Positions 17,460 to 27,058 of a stretch of 64,000 bases of DNA are shown here, in pieces. The notes beneath the pieces were generated by a model that was not told the DNA's origin, did not search any database, and saw nothing but the letters and a program-made list of their open reading frames with translations. Numbering within the stretch: the stretch's first letter is position 1; each line of letters begins with the position of its first letter. Source of the stretch: JABCYV01 sp963729325 (GTDB lineage Bacteria > Acidobacteriota > Terriglobia > Terriglobales > Acidobacteriaceae); NCBI GenBank assembly GCA_963729325.1, contig CAVSNS010000042.1:1-64000 (forward strand), read 5' to 3'. The position numbers were made by a program, and so were the translations under genes.

Positions 17460-18221
17460 TCAAGCTAGACGAGACGCGATCACGGCTGCGATCAGCGTGC
17501 CTACGAGGTTTACTGCGTCATTGTTGAGCCAGTGCCGACGCTCCAACCACGCGCCGAGGAAACTGTCCGCGATCATACCGATGACCGCCGCCGCCACGGA
17601 AATTCCCACCCATCTCCACCGTATTAGGCCAGTAAGAGCGCCGACTGAGCTCACCAGGACCGCCGCGGCGATTCCCGCCAAAGTCCCCGCCAGCGTTATA
17701 CCGCCGTCAGTACCCGCTGGCACCACTTCCCAAGTGGTGATCAGTCGCGCTTGCCGACTGTTGGCCTGGCCAAATTCGCTTGAAACTGTGTCAGCAGCCG
17801 CTTCTGCGAGACCTGCAGCGATTGCGAGCAGGAAAACGCCGTTACGGTAGCGCGCATAGAGCGCCGCGCAGCCTACGGCAACTCCCAGATTCGCCAAAAC
17901 CTGTGACGCAGTCCTTCCCTCACGCCTTTCGGCCGTTCCAAGCCTTAACTTTTGTTGATACCCGAGGCGAGTCGTGACCCAGGCCAGCACGAAAACACAG
18001 ACTAAAGTGGCGAATGCGCCGGGACCGGCGCTTGTGTACAACAGAAAACAAACGACGGCTCCCGCCACTGCTCCTGACGTGCTGACACCTCGCAGCAGGC
18101 GCGCCAGGGCGGCAAATCCAAGCGTTATTACTATCGCAACCCAAAGCGGGCTGCCCGCAGGTGTCATCCTGGCCGTCCAGGTATTCATTGACGTGCCGGA
18201 ATCAGGCATGGCGAATTGCAT
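17460..18221 (-). CDS. DUF92 integral membrane protein
   Basis: A 253-residue multi-spanning protein matching the DUF92/TIGR00297 group. It has ARLLRGVSTSGAVAGAVVCF near the N-terminus, a cytoplasmic TTRLGYQQKLRLGTAERREG followed by RTASQVLANLG, then GLAEAAADTVSSEFGQ, the loop VPAGTDGGITLAGTLAG and the ending DSFLGAWLERRHWLNNDAVN. Plant VTE6 (phytyl-phosphate kinase) belongs to the same family, so a prenyl-phosphate kinase role is possible but unproven. It is divergent from ku, with about 210 bases between. The first in-frame ATG is used; internal Met codons offer later starts. Confidence 0.85.
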   Translation of the reverse strand: MQFAMPDSGTSMNTWTARMTPAGSPLWVAIVITLGFAALARLLRGVSTSGAVAGAVVCFLLYTSAGPGAFATLVCVFVLAWVTTRLGYQQKLRLGTAERREGRTASQVLANLGVAVGCAALYARYRNGVFLLAIAAGLAEAAADTVSSEFGQANSRQARLITTWEVVPAGTDGGITLAGTLAGIAAAVLVSSVGALTGLIRWRWVGISVAAAVIGMIADSFLGAWLERRHWLNNDAVNLVGTLIAAVIASRLA

Positions 18222-18430
18222 CGTGAGTTAGAGTGCCGCAGAAATCCGCAGCCCAATCTGCTTTGTGTCCAGCCATGCACTACCATTCCGAGTACCCGAT
18301 ATTGGAACACACTACATATCGCGCTTTGAGTTTTGATTACCGGCGCAATCTGGGTGCATCAAATGCCCGGTTGTAGTCTAAACTCACTACCCTGGCGCAT
18401 GGTTTGCGCCATTCCAACAACGGGGTGAAC

Positions 18431-19267
18431 ATGGCGGCTTCGGTTTGGTCTGGATATCTTACCTTCGGCTTGATTTCCATGCCGGTTCGACTTTTCTCCG
18501 GCGCCCGGAGTTCCGGAATTTCCTTCAACATGCTGCATCGCGATGATCTTTCTCGCCTCAAGCAACAGTATGTCTGCCTGGCGGACGGAAAAGTCGTAGA
18601 ACGCAGCGAAATCGTGAAGGGCTATGAGTATCGCAAGGACGAATACGTCGTCATCGAGCCGGATGAGATCAAGAAAATCGAGCCCCAGACTGCCAAGACT
18701 ATGGAAATCCTGGAATTCGTCAAGTCCAGTGAGGTAGATCCAGTTTTCTTTGAGTCGTCCTACTACATGTTGCCCGAGGAAGCCGGCCGCCGGCCCTATG
18801 CACTCCTGACCAAAGCCCTCGAAGAGAGTGACTACGTTGCCATCGCCAAGCTCACCATGCACAACCGCGAGTACACGGTTTTCCTGCGGCCGCATGAAGG
18901 TGGGCTCATGCTGCACACCATGTACTACGCGGAAGAAGTTCGAAAGGTGGAAGGCTTTGGTGCGCCCGATGTCGAATTAAAAGAGGCGGAAGTCAAAGTA
19001 GCGCATCAGTTGATCGAGGCCTTGGCTGCCGACTGGGATCCAGAAAAATATCAGGACAGCTTCCAGGAGAACCTAAAGAATCTCATCCAGACCAAACTCG
19101 AGGGTGGCAAGATCGCGGAAGTGGAAAAACCCAAGAAACTCGCTCCTGTGGTCGATTTGATGTCTGCTCTAAAGCAGAGTCTCGCGGAGATGGAAGGCAA
19201 GAAGAAACCTGTGGCCACGGCAGGCCGAGCGGCGGCCTCTGGCAAGAGATCCCGCGGACGAAGTTGA
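18431..19267 (+). CDS. ku: Non-homologous end-joining protein Ku
   Basis: Bacterial Ku homodimer binds DNA double-strand ends and recruits ligase LigD. ATG 18431 (MAASVWSGYLTFGLISMPVR) is the standard N-terminus. The core is complete: SFNMLHRDDLSRLKQQYVCL, GYEYRKDEYVVIEPDEIKKI, DPVFFESSYYMLPEEAGRRP, FLRPHEGGLMLHTMYYAEEV, VAHQLIEALAADWDPEKYQD. A short lysine/arginine tail (SGKRSRGRS) is the usual basic C-terminus. 278 residues, intact. No ligD is in this window, so the partner must be encoded elsewhere. Confidence 0.96.
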   Translation: MAASVWSGYLTFGLISMPVRLFSGARSSGISFNMLHRDDLSRLKQQYVCLADGKVVERSEIVKGYEYRKDEYVVIEPDEIKKIEPQTAKTMEILEFVKSSEVDPVFFESSYYMLPEEAGRRPYALLTKALEESDYVAIAKLTMHNREYTVFLRPHEGGLMLHTMYYAEEVRKVEGFGAPDVELKEAEVKVAHQLIEALAADWDPEKYQDSFQENLKNLIQTKLEGGKIAEVEKPKKLAPVVDLMSALKQSLAEMEGKKKPVATAGRAAASGKRSRGRS

Positions 19268-19504
19268 TATTAGCCGCTGCCAATTGCTGGTAAACACGCC
19301 GGATTCCCGTGTCCTGCCTTTGCCCGATTTTCGGCTGAGGCCGGACATTCTCTTCCACGCCTTGAAGCAACTTTCCGCTCTCTCTTCGACACTAACCTTA
19401 AAAGGCTGATTCCCAAGCGCCAGATCGCTAAGTGGATGGCTCTATGGCGCATATCGCGTTCAACCGTTAGAATAAAAAATTCTCTTCGAGACCACTGCGA
19501 ATCC

Positions 19505-21218
19505 ATGGATCCATCCGTTGGGGTGTTGCTGACCTTGTTGCGTTTGGCCCGGCCAGTGGTCGTGCTGTTTCTTATCACAATCTGCGTTGCTTGCGGCGAC
19601 ACCTTTCGACCGGTCGCGATCCCCATCGTCCCCGCGCCGCCTAGTCCAGCTGCTTCTCATTTTGTTCTGGTCATAAACGGCGATGGCTTTGGGACCAACG
19701 GTAATAACACCTTCAACCAGGGCACCAGCACACGAATAGATGTGTCTGGCGATACCAATGTGGGCGTTGCCCCGCTCGGACTCGGCCCGGTGCACGCCGC
19801 CCTCTTGCCCAATAGCAGCCAGTTCTACGTTGCCAACTTTCTGGAAGATACGGTTTCGTCGTTTGCCCCAACGGGCATTGGTCCGATGACAACCACGAGT
19901 CTGCCTCCCGGCTCACAGCCATCTTTGTAAACACCACAGAGAACGGCACAGTCTACGTCGCCAACTCCGGAACCAGCACAGTGGCGGCGATTTCAACTGC
20001 CAACAACGTAGTAATGAATTTCATTACGGTCGGTGCGCCGGACAACAATGGGCTTATACATAGCTTCACTCCAAACACGCTCGCCGAAACACCCGATGGA
20101 AAGAAGGTGTATGCAGTTGGAAGCGATGGCTCTGGCGTCGGGTGGGTGGTCAGCATCAATTCGGCCGACAAGACTCTGAACGAAGCGACCACCGGACAGA
20201 TGATTCCGAATGTTACAACCCTGCTTGACGCGCATATCATCGCGCCGGCATGGGCAGTCGCTCGAGCTGACAGCGCCAGAGTTTACGTGCTCAACAGCGG
20301 CAGTGGGACCGTCTCCGTGATCGACACGACAACAGATACGGTACTGAATAGTGTTCCGGCCGGCCCCAGCGTAAATTGCGTTGGCCAGCCTCAGGCCTGC
20401 GGGTTCATGCTATATGACAAAACTCGGACGCGCCTCTATGTGACCAACCCTGCTTCGACGAAAGTGGTTGTGCTGGATGCCTCTACCGATGCTCTTAACG
20501 CATTGGCTTCCGTCGATCTGACAACCGCGCCGAATTCAGTTTGCGTGGGTGGATGCTTCCCGGTGTCGATTGCAGTCCTCCCCGATGGTACTCGCGCGTA
20601 CGTGGCGAGTTATCAACTTGGCACAGACCCCTGACTGGCAAAGCCGTCGATCAGCGCCGGCGTGACCGTGTTCAGCACGACGGCGAATACGATCACAGAC
20701 ACGATTGCACTAGGATCGACTGATATCGACGCGGCGAACCCGACCGGTTGCGGCCCCACCGTTCCCCCTCTTACTGCTCCCCCGATGCGCTTCCGGTTGT
20801 CAGCAGCAGCATCAGCAGACGGTACCAGAGTTTACGTTTCGAGTTGCGATTTGGGTAACACATCCATTATCGATACCTTCCCCGGTACTGCGAAGGCCGA
20901 CTCCCTGGGGCTGCAATGCCGGCTTCGGCGAGCGATTTTCAGCCGTCAACTGTTAACATCTCGGCGGCATCGCCAAGCGGCCCTAACACGACATACAACT
21001 ACAACTTGATTTCCGTCTCCCTCCCTCCCCTCCGGGTTGGCATGAAAATGGTGGTTACCGGGATGACAGATCCCGCCAACAACGGAACATTTTCGATCAC
21101 TGCTGTAGATCCGAAAACATTCACCGTCGTCAATTCAGGAGTGGCGGCCAGCGGGCAGAATGGAACTGGGATCGCCACCACGCCGCAGAACCCCGTTTTT
21201 ACCCTGGCAGGGCCGTAA
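19505..21218 (+). CDS. YncE-like beta-propeller lipoprotein, interrupted
   Basis: An exported lipoprotein: hydrophobic N-terminus LLRLARPVVVLFLITICVAC with a lipobox cysteine followed by GD. It then carries repeated propeller blades of the YncE/40-residue YVTN type: SSQFYVANFLEDTVSSFAPT, GTVYVANSGTSTVAAIST, DGKKVYAVGSDGSGVGWVVS, ARVYVLNSGSGTVSVIDTTT, TRLYVTNPASTKVVVLDAST, DGTRAYVASYQ. A C-terminal domain contains VGMKMVVTGMTDPANNGTFS. The frame shifts near 19918, meets an in-frame TGA at 20632-20634 and shifts again near 20910. Coding flanks continue cleanly each time. Whether it is a pseudogene or affected by sequence errors is open. ATG 19505 is chosen because it directly precedes the signal sequence. 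Confidence 0.72.
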
Positions 21219-21274
21219 GGAAGGTTTTGTTATGGGTGTTGCTTTTTAGCGCTTCTGGAATGTGCCTAGCGAAG

Positions 21275-21297
21275 GTTTTCGATCGGCAATCGAAAAC
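21275..21297. terminator. Hairpin between convergent genes
   Basis: GTTTTCGAT (21275-21283), five-base loop, ATCGAAAAC (21289-21297): a perfect 9-bp stem between the propeller gene and cheX. T-rich on one side and A-rich on the other, so it could act as a terminator in both directions. Confidence 0.5.
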
Positions 21298-21321
21298 TAA
21301 GGTCAACGGCTCCGTCTGTCT

Positions 21322-21813
21322 CTATGCCCCTGCCGCCGCTAATTCATGGTTGCGGTTATAGCGCAGCGCGATGTTCATGAAGACGTTCCCTACATTGGTC
21401 TCAAAGCACATTACCAAAGCTTCGGTGTCCTCGCTGCTCTGGGTGCCGTGTTCGGAGGTATGCAGCGCGGGGGGATGGACCCGGAAATGGAATCCCTGAT
21501 CATTCAGAGCGGTGATGGCGTTGCCGGCAACCTGGTTCGCCAATTCGCAAACGGTTTCCTTGATCAGTTCGTCAGACTCGGGCAATTCTGCGCCGGCGAA
21601 GCGGCTGGCCACGCGCAGCGCGGTCTCCGCATCCAGATCAAAGATAATTCGTCCCTCAATGTCTCCCGTCAACGAGACCAGGGCAGCCACGCCTTTGCGG
21701 CGATAGGCTTCTTCGTCCATGCTGAGGCTCCCCATTGCCATGGGACACTGCAGCCCTTGAGCCAGCACGGCGTCGGCGGCGTTGATGAACGGTTGGATCA
21801 GTTCCATTTTCAC
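21322..21813 (-). CDS. cheX: CheX-type chemotaxis phosphatase
   Basis: CheX removes phosphate from CheY-P. The 163-residue protein has the family's central helix with the catalytic Glu and Asn spaced as ExxN: ETVCELANQVAGNAITAL. It also has the strands SLTGDIEGRIIFDLDAETAL and VMCFETNVGNVFMNIALRYN. The N-terminal helix begins MELIQPFINAADAVLAQGL. It is the last gene of the che operon, three bases after cheY, and replaces CheZ or CheC, neither of which is present. Confidence 0.88.
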   Translation of the reverse strand: MKMELIQPFINAADAVLAQGLQCPMAMGSLSMDEEAYRRKGVAALVSLTGDIEGRIIFDLDAETALRVASRFAGAELPESDELIKETVCELANQVAGNAITALNDQGFHFRVHPPALHTSEHGTQSSEDTEALVMCFETNVGNVFMNIALRYNRNHELAAAGA

Positions 21814-21815
21814 AG

Positions 21816-22256
21816 TTAGGCCCCCGCGCCCGCAGCCTGAGCCACGGTACCATCCTCGCCCAACACGTATTTGATCACTTCGTACAGCACCTCCGGTTTC
21901 ACCGGTTTCTGTACGAAGTGGCGCGCGCCACGCTGCAGCGCCGCCACGATGTTCTCCTGATAGCCAACGGAGGACACCATGACAATGCGCGCTTCAGGGT
22001 GCTGTTTCACGATCTTCTCAGCAGCCTCAATGCCTTCCATCTGCGGCATGGTGATATCCATGAGCACGATGTCGGGCGTGGTTCGTTCGTACTCCGTGAT
22101 TGCGGTCATGCCGTCACCGGCTTCGCCAGCTACTTGTCCACCGAAGGTCTCGATGATGCGAGCCAGGTTTTTGCGGGCGAAAACGGAATCATCCACTACC
22201 AGGTAGCGAATGGGCTGACCATCCTTACTGCGTCGTACTGGGGCAAACGGCTCCAT
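21816..22256 (-). CDS. cheY: Chemotaxis response regulator CheY
   Basis: A single receiver domain of 146 residues with a short N-terminal extension. YLVVDDSVFARKNLARII carries the acidic pair, IVLMDITMPQMEGIEA the phosphorylated Asp, VMVSSVGY the Ser/Thr switch residue and FVQKPVKPEVL the conserved Lys-Pro. The ATG at 22256 is chosen because AGGAGGAGG lies 8-10 bases upstream; the frame is open further back but without a site. It is the likely output regulator of the CheA encoded upstream. Confidence 0.9.
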   Translation of the reverse strand: MEPFAPVRRSKDGQPIRYLVVDDSVFARKNLARIIETFGGQVAGEAGDGMTAITEYERTTPDIVLMDITMPQMEGIEAAEKIVKQHPEARIVMVSSVGYQENIVAALQRGARHFVQKPVKPEVLYEVIKYVLGEDGTVAQAAGAGA

Positions 22257-22319
22257 AATGCAACCTCCTCCTGCTAAATCCAACGCCCGGCATCCTATTC
22301 TTGCCTGCCGGATTAAAAG

Positions 22320-23435
22320 TTAATCTCGTCCTGCGCCAGCAGCCTTGCCACCATCGGCTGGTTCTGAAGCGAGCTCGGTCCTGCGATCTTGCGTGCACTG
22401 GGCCAACAAAGTTTTGGCTAACGCGTCGAGTCCAACCACCCGTAGTGCAAAGCCACGATCAATAGCGGCCTTGGGCATGCCAAATACCACGCAAGATTCC
22501 TCATTCTGGGCAATGGTCATGCCGCGTGCCGCTCTTACCATTCCCATGCCATTGGCTCCGTCTTCGCCCATTCCTGTCATCAGGACGGCGATGCTTTTGG
22601 CACCGAATTCCTCGGCCACGCTCTTGAACAAAACATCCACGGACGGCCGATGACCGTTCACATGGGGGTCATCATTCAAGACCGCTACGTCGCCTAGCGG
22701 TAAGCGCTTCACCTTGAGGTGCCGGCTGCCGGGACAGATCAGAGCGCGGCCAGCCAGCAACAGATCACCTGACTGGGCTTCCTTGACTCCGATGGCGCAG
22801 ATTTCATCCAGCCGCCGGGCAAACATTTCAGTGAAGCCCTCCGGCATATGTTGCACCACGACAATAGTTGCCGGAAAGTCCCCTGGTAGCTGAGAAAGCA
22901 CATGCTGCAACGCCTGTGGCCCGCCGGTAGAGACGCCAATGGCCACAAGTCTGCTCGGTAGTCTCTTCGGGTCAAGAGCGAGCTTGGTGGACCTCGGAAA
23001 GATATCGGGAACCGGCCGCATTCTGACGCCTCGACTCTGGGCTGCAGCCTTGATCTTGGCAATCAGTTCCGCCGCAATCTGCGGCATGCGCGCCGAAACG
23101 TCGTGTGGCTTGGCTACAAAATCAAATGCACCCAGTGATAGCGCTTGCAGTGTGATCGACGCTCCCTGGGTGCTGTGCGAACTGACGACGATCACTGGCA
23201 GCCGGTGCCGGCGCATGATTTCCTTCAGCATGTCGAGGCCGCCCATACCCGGCATCTCCAGGTCGAGAGTCACCACTTGCGGTTTCAGATCCTCGATCTT
23301 CTTCAGACCGAAGTTCCCATCCATGGCGGTTCCGACTACCTGAATCGAGCTGTCCTTCTCTAAGATCTGCGGAATTAGCTTCCGCATCAGAGCGGAGTCG
23401 TCGACTACCAAAACGCGTACGGGCGCGGTTGTCAT
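22320..23435 (-). CDS. cheB: Protein-glutamate methylesterase CheB
   Basis: CheB demethylates and deamidates the receptors and sets adaptation. It has an N-terminal receiver (RVLVVDDSALMRKLIPQILE; VVTLDLEMPGMGGLDML; FVAKPHD) and a C-terminal esterase with the Ser-His-Asp triad visible in AIGVSTGGPQALQ, VVQHMPEGFTEMFARRLDEI and MTGMGEDGANGMGMVRAARG. 371 residues, normal length. Its ATG overlaps the cheA stop by four bases. Confidence 0.96.
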   Translation of the reverse strand: MTTAPVRVLVVDDSALMRKLIPQILEKDSSIQVVGTAMDGNFGLKKIEDLKPQVVTLDLEMPGMGGLDMLKEIMRRHRLPVIVVSSHSTQGASITLQALSLGAFDFVAKPHDVSARMPQIAAELIAKIKAAAQSRGVRMRPVPDIFPRSTKLALDPKRLPSRLVAIGVSTGGPQALQHVLSQLPGDFPATIVVVQHMPEGFTEMFARRLDEICAIGVKEAQSGDLLLAGRALICPGSRHLKVKRLPLGDVAVLNDDPHVNGHRPSVDVLFKSVAEEFGAKSIAVLMTGMGEDGANGMGMVRAARGMTIAQNEESCVVFGMPKAAIDRGFALRVVGLDALAKTLLAQCTQDRRTELASEPADGGKAAGAGRD

Positions 23436-25609
23436 GGCTGCACCCCCGTTGCTGGCTGGGAAGGTCCGGCCACGCGATCCGGATGCTGAAGCAGAATTCC
23501 CGAACTAACCTTGCCGGTTCCATGAGGCCGCGACCGGCCGTGACGTTCAATAATGGCGGCGAGATTCACGATCAGTACAACGCGGCCATCGCCCAGGATG
23601 GAAGCGCCACTAACTAAGTCTGTCGCCACAGTTTGATCGTCGAGTGCCTTGATGACTAGTTCTTCCTCGCCTTCAAGAGCTTCGACGATCATCCCAAGTT
23701 TCCGTTCACCCAAAGCGATAACCAGTACAAAGATCTTGCCCGGGGTAGAATCCGCCCGTTCCTCCGGCGGTCTTCCTAAACGGACCAGAGGCAATACCTG
23801 ATCGCGCAATTGCAGGACCTCGTAGCCGTCTACCCGGTGCAGATCGGATTCGTGGGCGCGCGCAATTTCTGCCACTCCATTCAAAGGGACGGCGTACAGC
23901 CGCTGCTCCACCCGGAACAAGAGAGCCTTGATGATCGCCAGTGTCAGCGGTAGCTTGAGGCGGAACGTGGTGCCTTGACCGGGGCGAGTTTCGATATCAA
24001 CGCTGCCCTTCAGCCGATTCAGGACGGTTTGTACGACGTCGAGGCCGACACCCCGCCCCGCGATCTCGGTGATTTCATCGGCAGTGCTGAAGCCTGGCCG
24101 CAAGACCAATTCCAGAACATCGGCTTCGTTCAACCGGCCAGCTTCCTCGGGCGTGACCAGGCCTTTTTCCAACGCTTTCGCCTTTACCTTCTGAGCGTCG
24201 ATGCCACGACCATCGTCGCTCACTTCTACCACCACCTGATTGCCGTGATGGTATGCGGTCAGGCGGACGGTGCCATGAGCGGGCTTGCCTTCGCGTCCCC
24301 GCTCATCAGGATTTTCAATACCATGGCTCACCGCATTTCGGACCAAGTGGGTCAGAGGTTCGGCGATCGCATCCAACAGACTCTTGTCGAGATCCGTGTC
24401 CTGTCCACTGAGCACCAGTTCCACTTCCTTGCCACACTGTTTCGCCACGTCACGGACCATGCGCGGGAATCGCCGGAAAAGCTGTTCCACCGGCACCATG
24501 CGGATCTTCATCACTGAGCGCTGCAGGTCGCTTAACACACGGGTCTGGAAGGCCATGGCGTCGCTGAAACGAGCGCGCATGGCTTCTTTGGGAAAGCGTC
24601 GGGTGAATTCGAGAAAGGCTTGTTGCAGCATGGATTTCCCGATAATCAACTCGCCTACCAGGTTAAGCACACTGTCGATCCGCTCGGCGTCGACTCGCAG
24701 GATGTTTTCCGGCACCGTGGTTGAAAACGCCTTGGTAGCCGGGGCAGCGTCTTCCGAGGATGAAACGACCTGGGCTTCAGGTTCCGCTGCGGGGAGTGCA
24801 GGTTCGTCCTTTTCGGTGGATAGTGGTGCGGGTACGGCCTTCTTCCCCTTCGGTGCCTTCGACTGCAACGCTTCTACGCTGACCTGGCTGATTACGCTGG
24901 GAATGCGGCATTTGGCGGTAACCTGATCGGCGGATTTATCGCTGGCGACAAGCAGCTCGACTTGCTTGGCGGCGTCGCGCGCTCCTGGCTCAGGCCGGGT
25001 CGCGATAATTTCGCCCATCGAACTCAGCGCATTCAACAGAAGTTGCCGAGCCGCTATCGGCATGGCGCAGTGCGGATCGATCAAGGTGATGACGTGGTAC
25101 ACCCGCTTACCCTGACCCAGCGCTCCTTCCGCGGCGAGCGTCTCATACTCCGTCCAGGCGGTCTGGGCCGCGATCTTGGAGTCTTTCGAGACTTTTTTCT
25201 TGCTTCGCTTATTCGGGGTGTCTGAAGTCTCCGTCAGTTTACGAATCAATTTTCGTAGCGGTTCTGGGGATGGCGGTTTGGCCTTACCGCGGTAGGCAGC
25301 CACCATAGCGTTAAAAGTGTCGGCAGCGGCCAAGGCCACCTCGGCCAGAGTTGCTTGGGATGATGCCTTCTCGAGGGCCAGCGCATCTTCGAGTTCATGC
25401 GCGGAATTACTCAGTTCGCGGAATCCGCAAGTGGCGGCGTCACCTTTGAGAGTGTGTACGATCCGCCGGATAGTGCGCACGGTCTCAACATCTCCTGGAT
25501 GTTTCTCCAGCTTGAGCGCCTCGTCGTTCAGTGCTTGCAGCAGTTCCTGGGCGCTCTCGAAAAAGAGTTCCTTCAATTCCGCGCCACGGTCATCGGAAAA
25601 CTGGGTCAC
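23432..25609 (-). CDS. cheA: Chemotaxis histidine kinase CheA
   Basis: A 725-residue CheA with the full P1-P5 layout. P1 has the phosphorylated histidine in RRIVHTLKGDAATCGFREL (about residues 45-65), with Asp where Ser is common after KG. A P2-like region (VYHVITLIDPHCAMPIAARQ) is followed by a linker and P3 (VDAERIDSVLNLVGELIIGK). P4 has the N box HLVRNAVSHGIENPDERGRE, VEVSDDGRGIDA and FSTADEITEIAGRGVGLDVV. P5 is CheW-like (VEQRLYAVPLNGVAEIARAH; LGERKLGMIVEALEGEEELV). It is coupled to cheB and cheR by four-base overlaps at both ends. Confidence 0.96.
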   Translation of the reverse strand: MTQFSDDRGAELKELFFESAQELLQALNDEALKLEKHPGDVETVRTIRRIVHTLKGDAATCGFRELSNSAHELEDALALEKASSQATLAEVALAAADTFNAMVAAYRGKAKPPSPEPLRKLIRKLTETSDTPNKRSKKKVSKDSKIAAQTAWTEYETLAAEGALGQGKRVYHVITLIDPHCAMPIAARQLLLNALSSMGEIIATRPEPGARDAAKQVELLVASDKSADQVTAKCRIPSVISQVSVEALQSKAPKGKKAVPAPLSTEKDEPALPAAEPEAQVVSSSEDAAPATKAFSTTVPENILRVDAERIDSVLNLVGELIIGKSMLQQAFLEFTRRFPKEAMRARFSDAMAFQTRVLSDLQRSVMKIRMVPVEQLFRRFPRMVRDVAKQCGKEVELVLSGQDTDLDKSLLDAIAEPLTHLVRNAVSHGIENPDERGREGKPAHGTVRLTAYHHGNQVVVEVSDDGRGIDAQKVKAKALEKGLVTPEEAGRLNEADVLELVLRPGFSTADEITEIAGRGVGLDVVQTVLNRLKGSVDIETRPGQGTTFRLKLPLTLAIIKALLFRVEQRLYAVPLNGVAEIARAHESDLHRVDGYEVLQLRDQVLPLVRLGRPPEERADSTPGKIFVLVIALGERKLGMIVEALEGEEELVIKALDDQTVATDLVSGASILGDGRVVLIVNLAAIIERHGRSRPHGTGKVSSGILLQHPDRVAGPSQPATGVQP

Positions 25610-26529
25610 GCTGTCACCTCAATCTTCTGATAAGCGGTTCCGCTGTTTCGATGGACCATGGAGAACTTGTCAGTCAATCCCAACAGGCTTTCGGCATGCC
25701 CCACGAAAAGGTAGCCTTCGGGATTGAGGCAGCGCGCGAATTTCTCAACCAGCCGCCTCTGCTCAGCTTCATCGAAATACATCATGACGTTGCGGCAAAA
25801 AATCACATCGTAGCGCTGGGGCAGGTACTCGGTCTTCAGATTATGAAAGTCGAAATGGACAATTTCTTTCAGCGCTTTTTTTACTGCGTACCGCTCACCC
25901 ACCTTGTCGAAATAACGCAGGCGATAGCTGTAGTCCACCGACTCCATCTGGGAATCGGTATAGGTACCTTCCTGACCCGCCCGCAATACCGAATAGCTGA
26001 TGTCGCTGGCCAGGATTTCGACTTTCCAAGGTGGAGGAATCAAGGGCTTGGGGGAGGGCATCTCAGTGGGAAGCGGATTGCGCAGAAGGTGGTAGGCCAG
26101 TGCATCCGCAATTAGCATGGCCAAGGTATACGGTTCTTGGCCGGTGGAGCAACCGGCGCTCCAGATGCGTAGAGAAAAGTCGCGCCGCGCTTGCTTGCGC
26201 CGAACCAGGTCGTCGAGCAGATGCTTGTGGAACAGTTCCATTTGCGACTTATTGCGAAAGAAACTAGTTTCGTTGACCGTCAGGTTCTCCACCAGCAGGC
26301 TCATTTCGTTCTTGCCTTTGTCGCTGACCAGCAGGCGGTAATAGCTATAGAACGAATCTAACTGGCATTCCTTCAGACGCCGCTGCAGGCGGTCCTGCAA
26401 GAAGTGCGCCCGGCGCTCGTCGAAGTGCATGCCGCACTCCTGGTAGACGAGTGCCTGCAACAGCTTCAGTTCAGGTGCGGTAAGCTGTGCCGGCGCGCTT
26501 GATAGTCCCATGAGTCGTCTTTCGTCCAC
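25606..26529 (-). CDS. cheR: Chemotaxis protein methyltransferase CheR
   Basis: CheR methylates receptor glutamates with S-adenosylmethionine. 307 residues. The N-terminal helical domain reads LKLLQALVYQECGMHFDERR and VENLTVNETSFFRNKSQMEL. The SAM-binding core is LRIWSAGCSTGQEPYTLAML, later VEILASDISYSVLRAGQEGT, and RYDVIFCRNVMMYFDEAEQR near the end, with GYLFVGHAESL, all diagnostic. The stop overlaps the cheA start by four bases. A second, more divergent CheR is encoded at 36469. Confidence 0.95.
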   Translation of the reverse strand: MDERRLMGLSSAPAQLTAPELKLLQALVYQECGMHFDERRAHFLQDRLQRRLKECQLDSFYSYYRLLVSDKGKNEMSLLVENLTVNETSFFRNKSQMELFHKHLLDDLVRRKQARRDFSLRIWSAGCSTGQEPYTLAMLIADALAYHLLRNPLPTEMPSPKPLIPPPWKVEILASDISYSVLRAGQEGTYTDSQMESVDYSYRLRYFDKVGERYAVKKALKEIVHFDFHNLKTEYLPQRYDVIFCRNVMMYFDEAEQRRLVEKFARCLNPEGYLFVGHAESLLGLTDKFSMVHRNSGTAYQKIEVTA

Positions 26530-26531
26530 TC

Positions 26532-27044
26532 CTATTTCGTCGCGGCCGCGCCCCGGGCTTCCGCGGCCGGCTTTTGCCGTTCACCACTTGAAGCCGCCTC
26601 GCCCTTTCGCAGTCCTTCGCTGTAGTCCAGTAATTTGGCCGGATCCAGCAACACGATCAGGCGTCCACGAAACTTGCCCAGTCCGGTCACGCAATTCAAC
26701 CCGCTCTCTTGAAACACCGTGGGGGAAGAGTCGACATCAGCGGCGGGAATCTTCAGAACCTCGGAGGCGGAATCCACGATCAGACCGGAGAGCCGCCCGT
26801 TGTGTTCCACCACCAGAATCCGGTTACGTCGGCCGGCCTGGATATTCTTCTCGCCAAATCGCTTGCGCAAATCGATAACCGAGACAATCTTGCCCCGCAG
26901 ATTGATAACCCCTTCCATGTAGTCGGGTGCATCCGGCACCGCTGTGATCTCGGGTACCCGCACGATCTCATGCAACGCAGTAATGGGCACGCCATAAGTT
27001 TCACGTCCCACCTGGAAACCGACGATATGCAATTCGCGATTCAT
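26532..27044 (-). CDS. cheW: Chemotaxis adaptor CheW
   Basis: CheW couples CheA to the receptor. The 170-residue protein opens LHIVGFQVGRETYGVPITAL, then VPDAPDYMEGVINLRGKIVS, RILVVEHNGRLSGLIVDSAS and VTGLGKFRGRLIVLLDPAKL, the usual SH3-like double barrel. The alanine- and lysine-rich C-terminal tail is extra. It lies 14 bases after the mcp gene and two before cheR. Confidence 0.95.
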   Translation of the reverse strand: MNRELHIVGFQVGRETYGVPITALHEIVRVPEITAVPDAPDYMEGVINLRGKIVSVIDLRKRFGEKNIQAGRRNRILVVEHNGRLSGLIVDSASEVLKIPAADVDSSPTVFQESGLNCVTGLGKFRGRLIVLLDPAKLLDYSEGLRKGEAASSGERQKPAAEARGAAATK

Positions 27045-27058
27045 GAAGCTCCCCGATT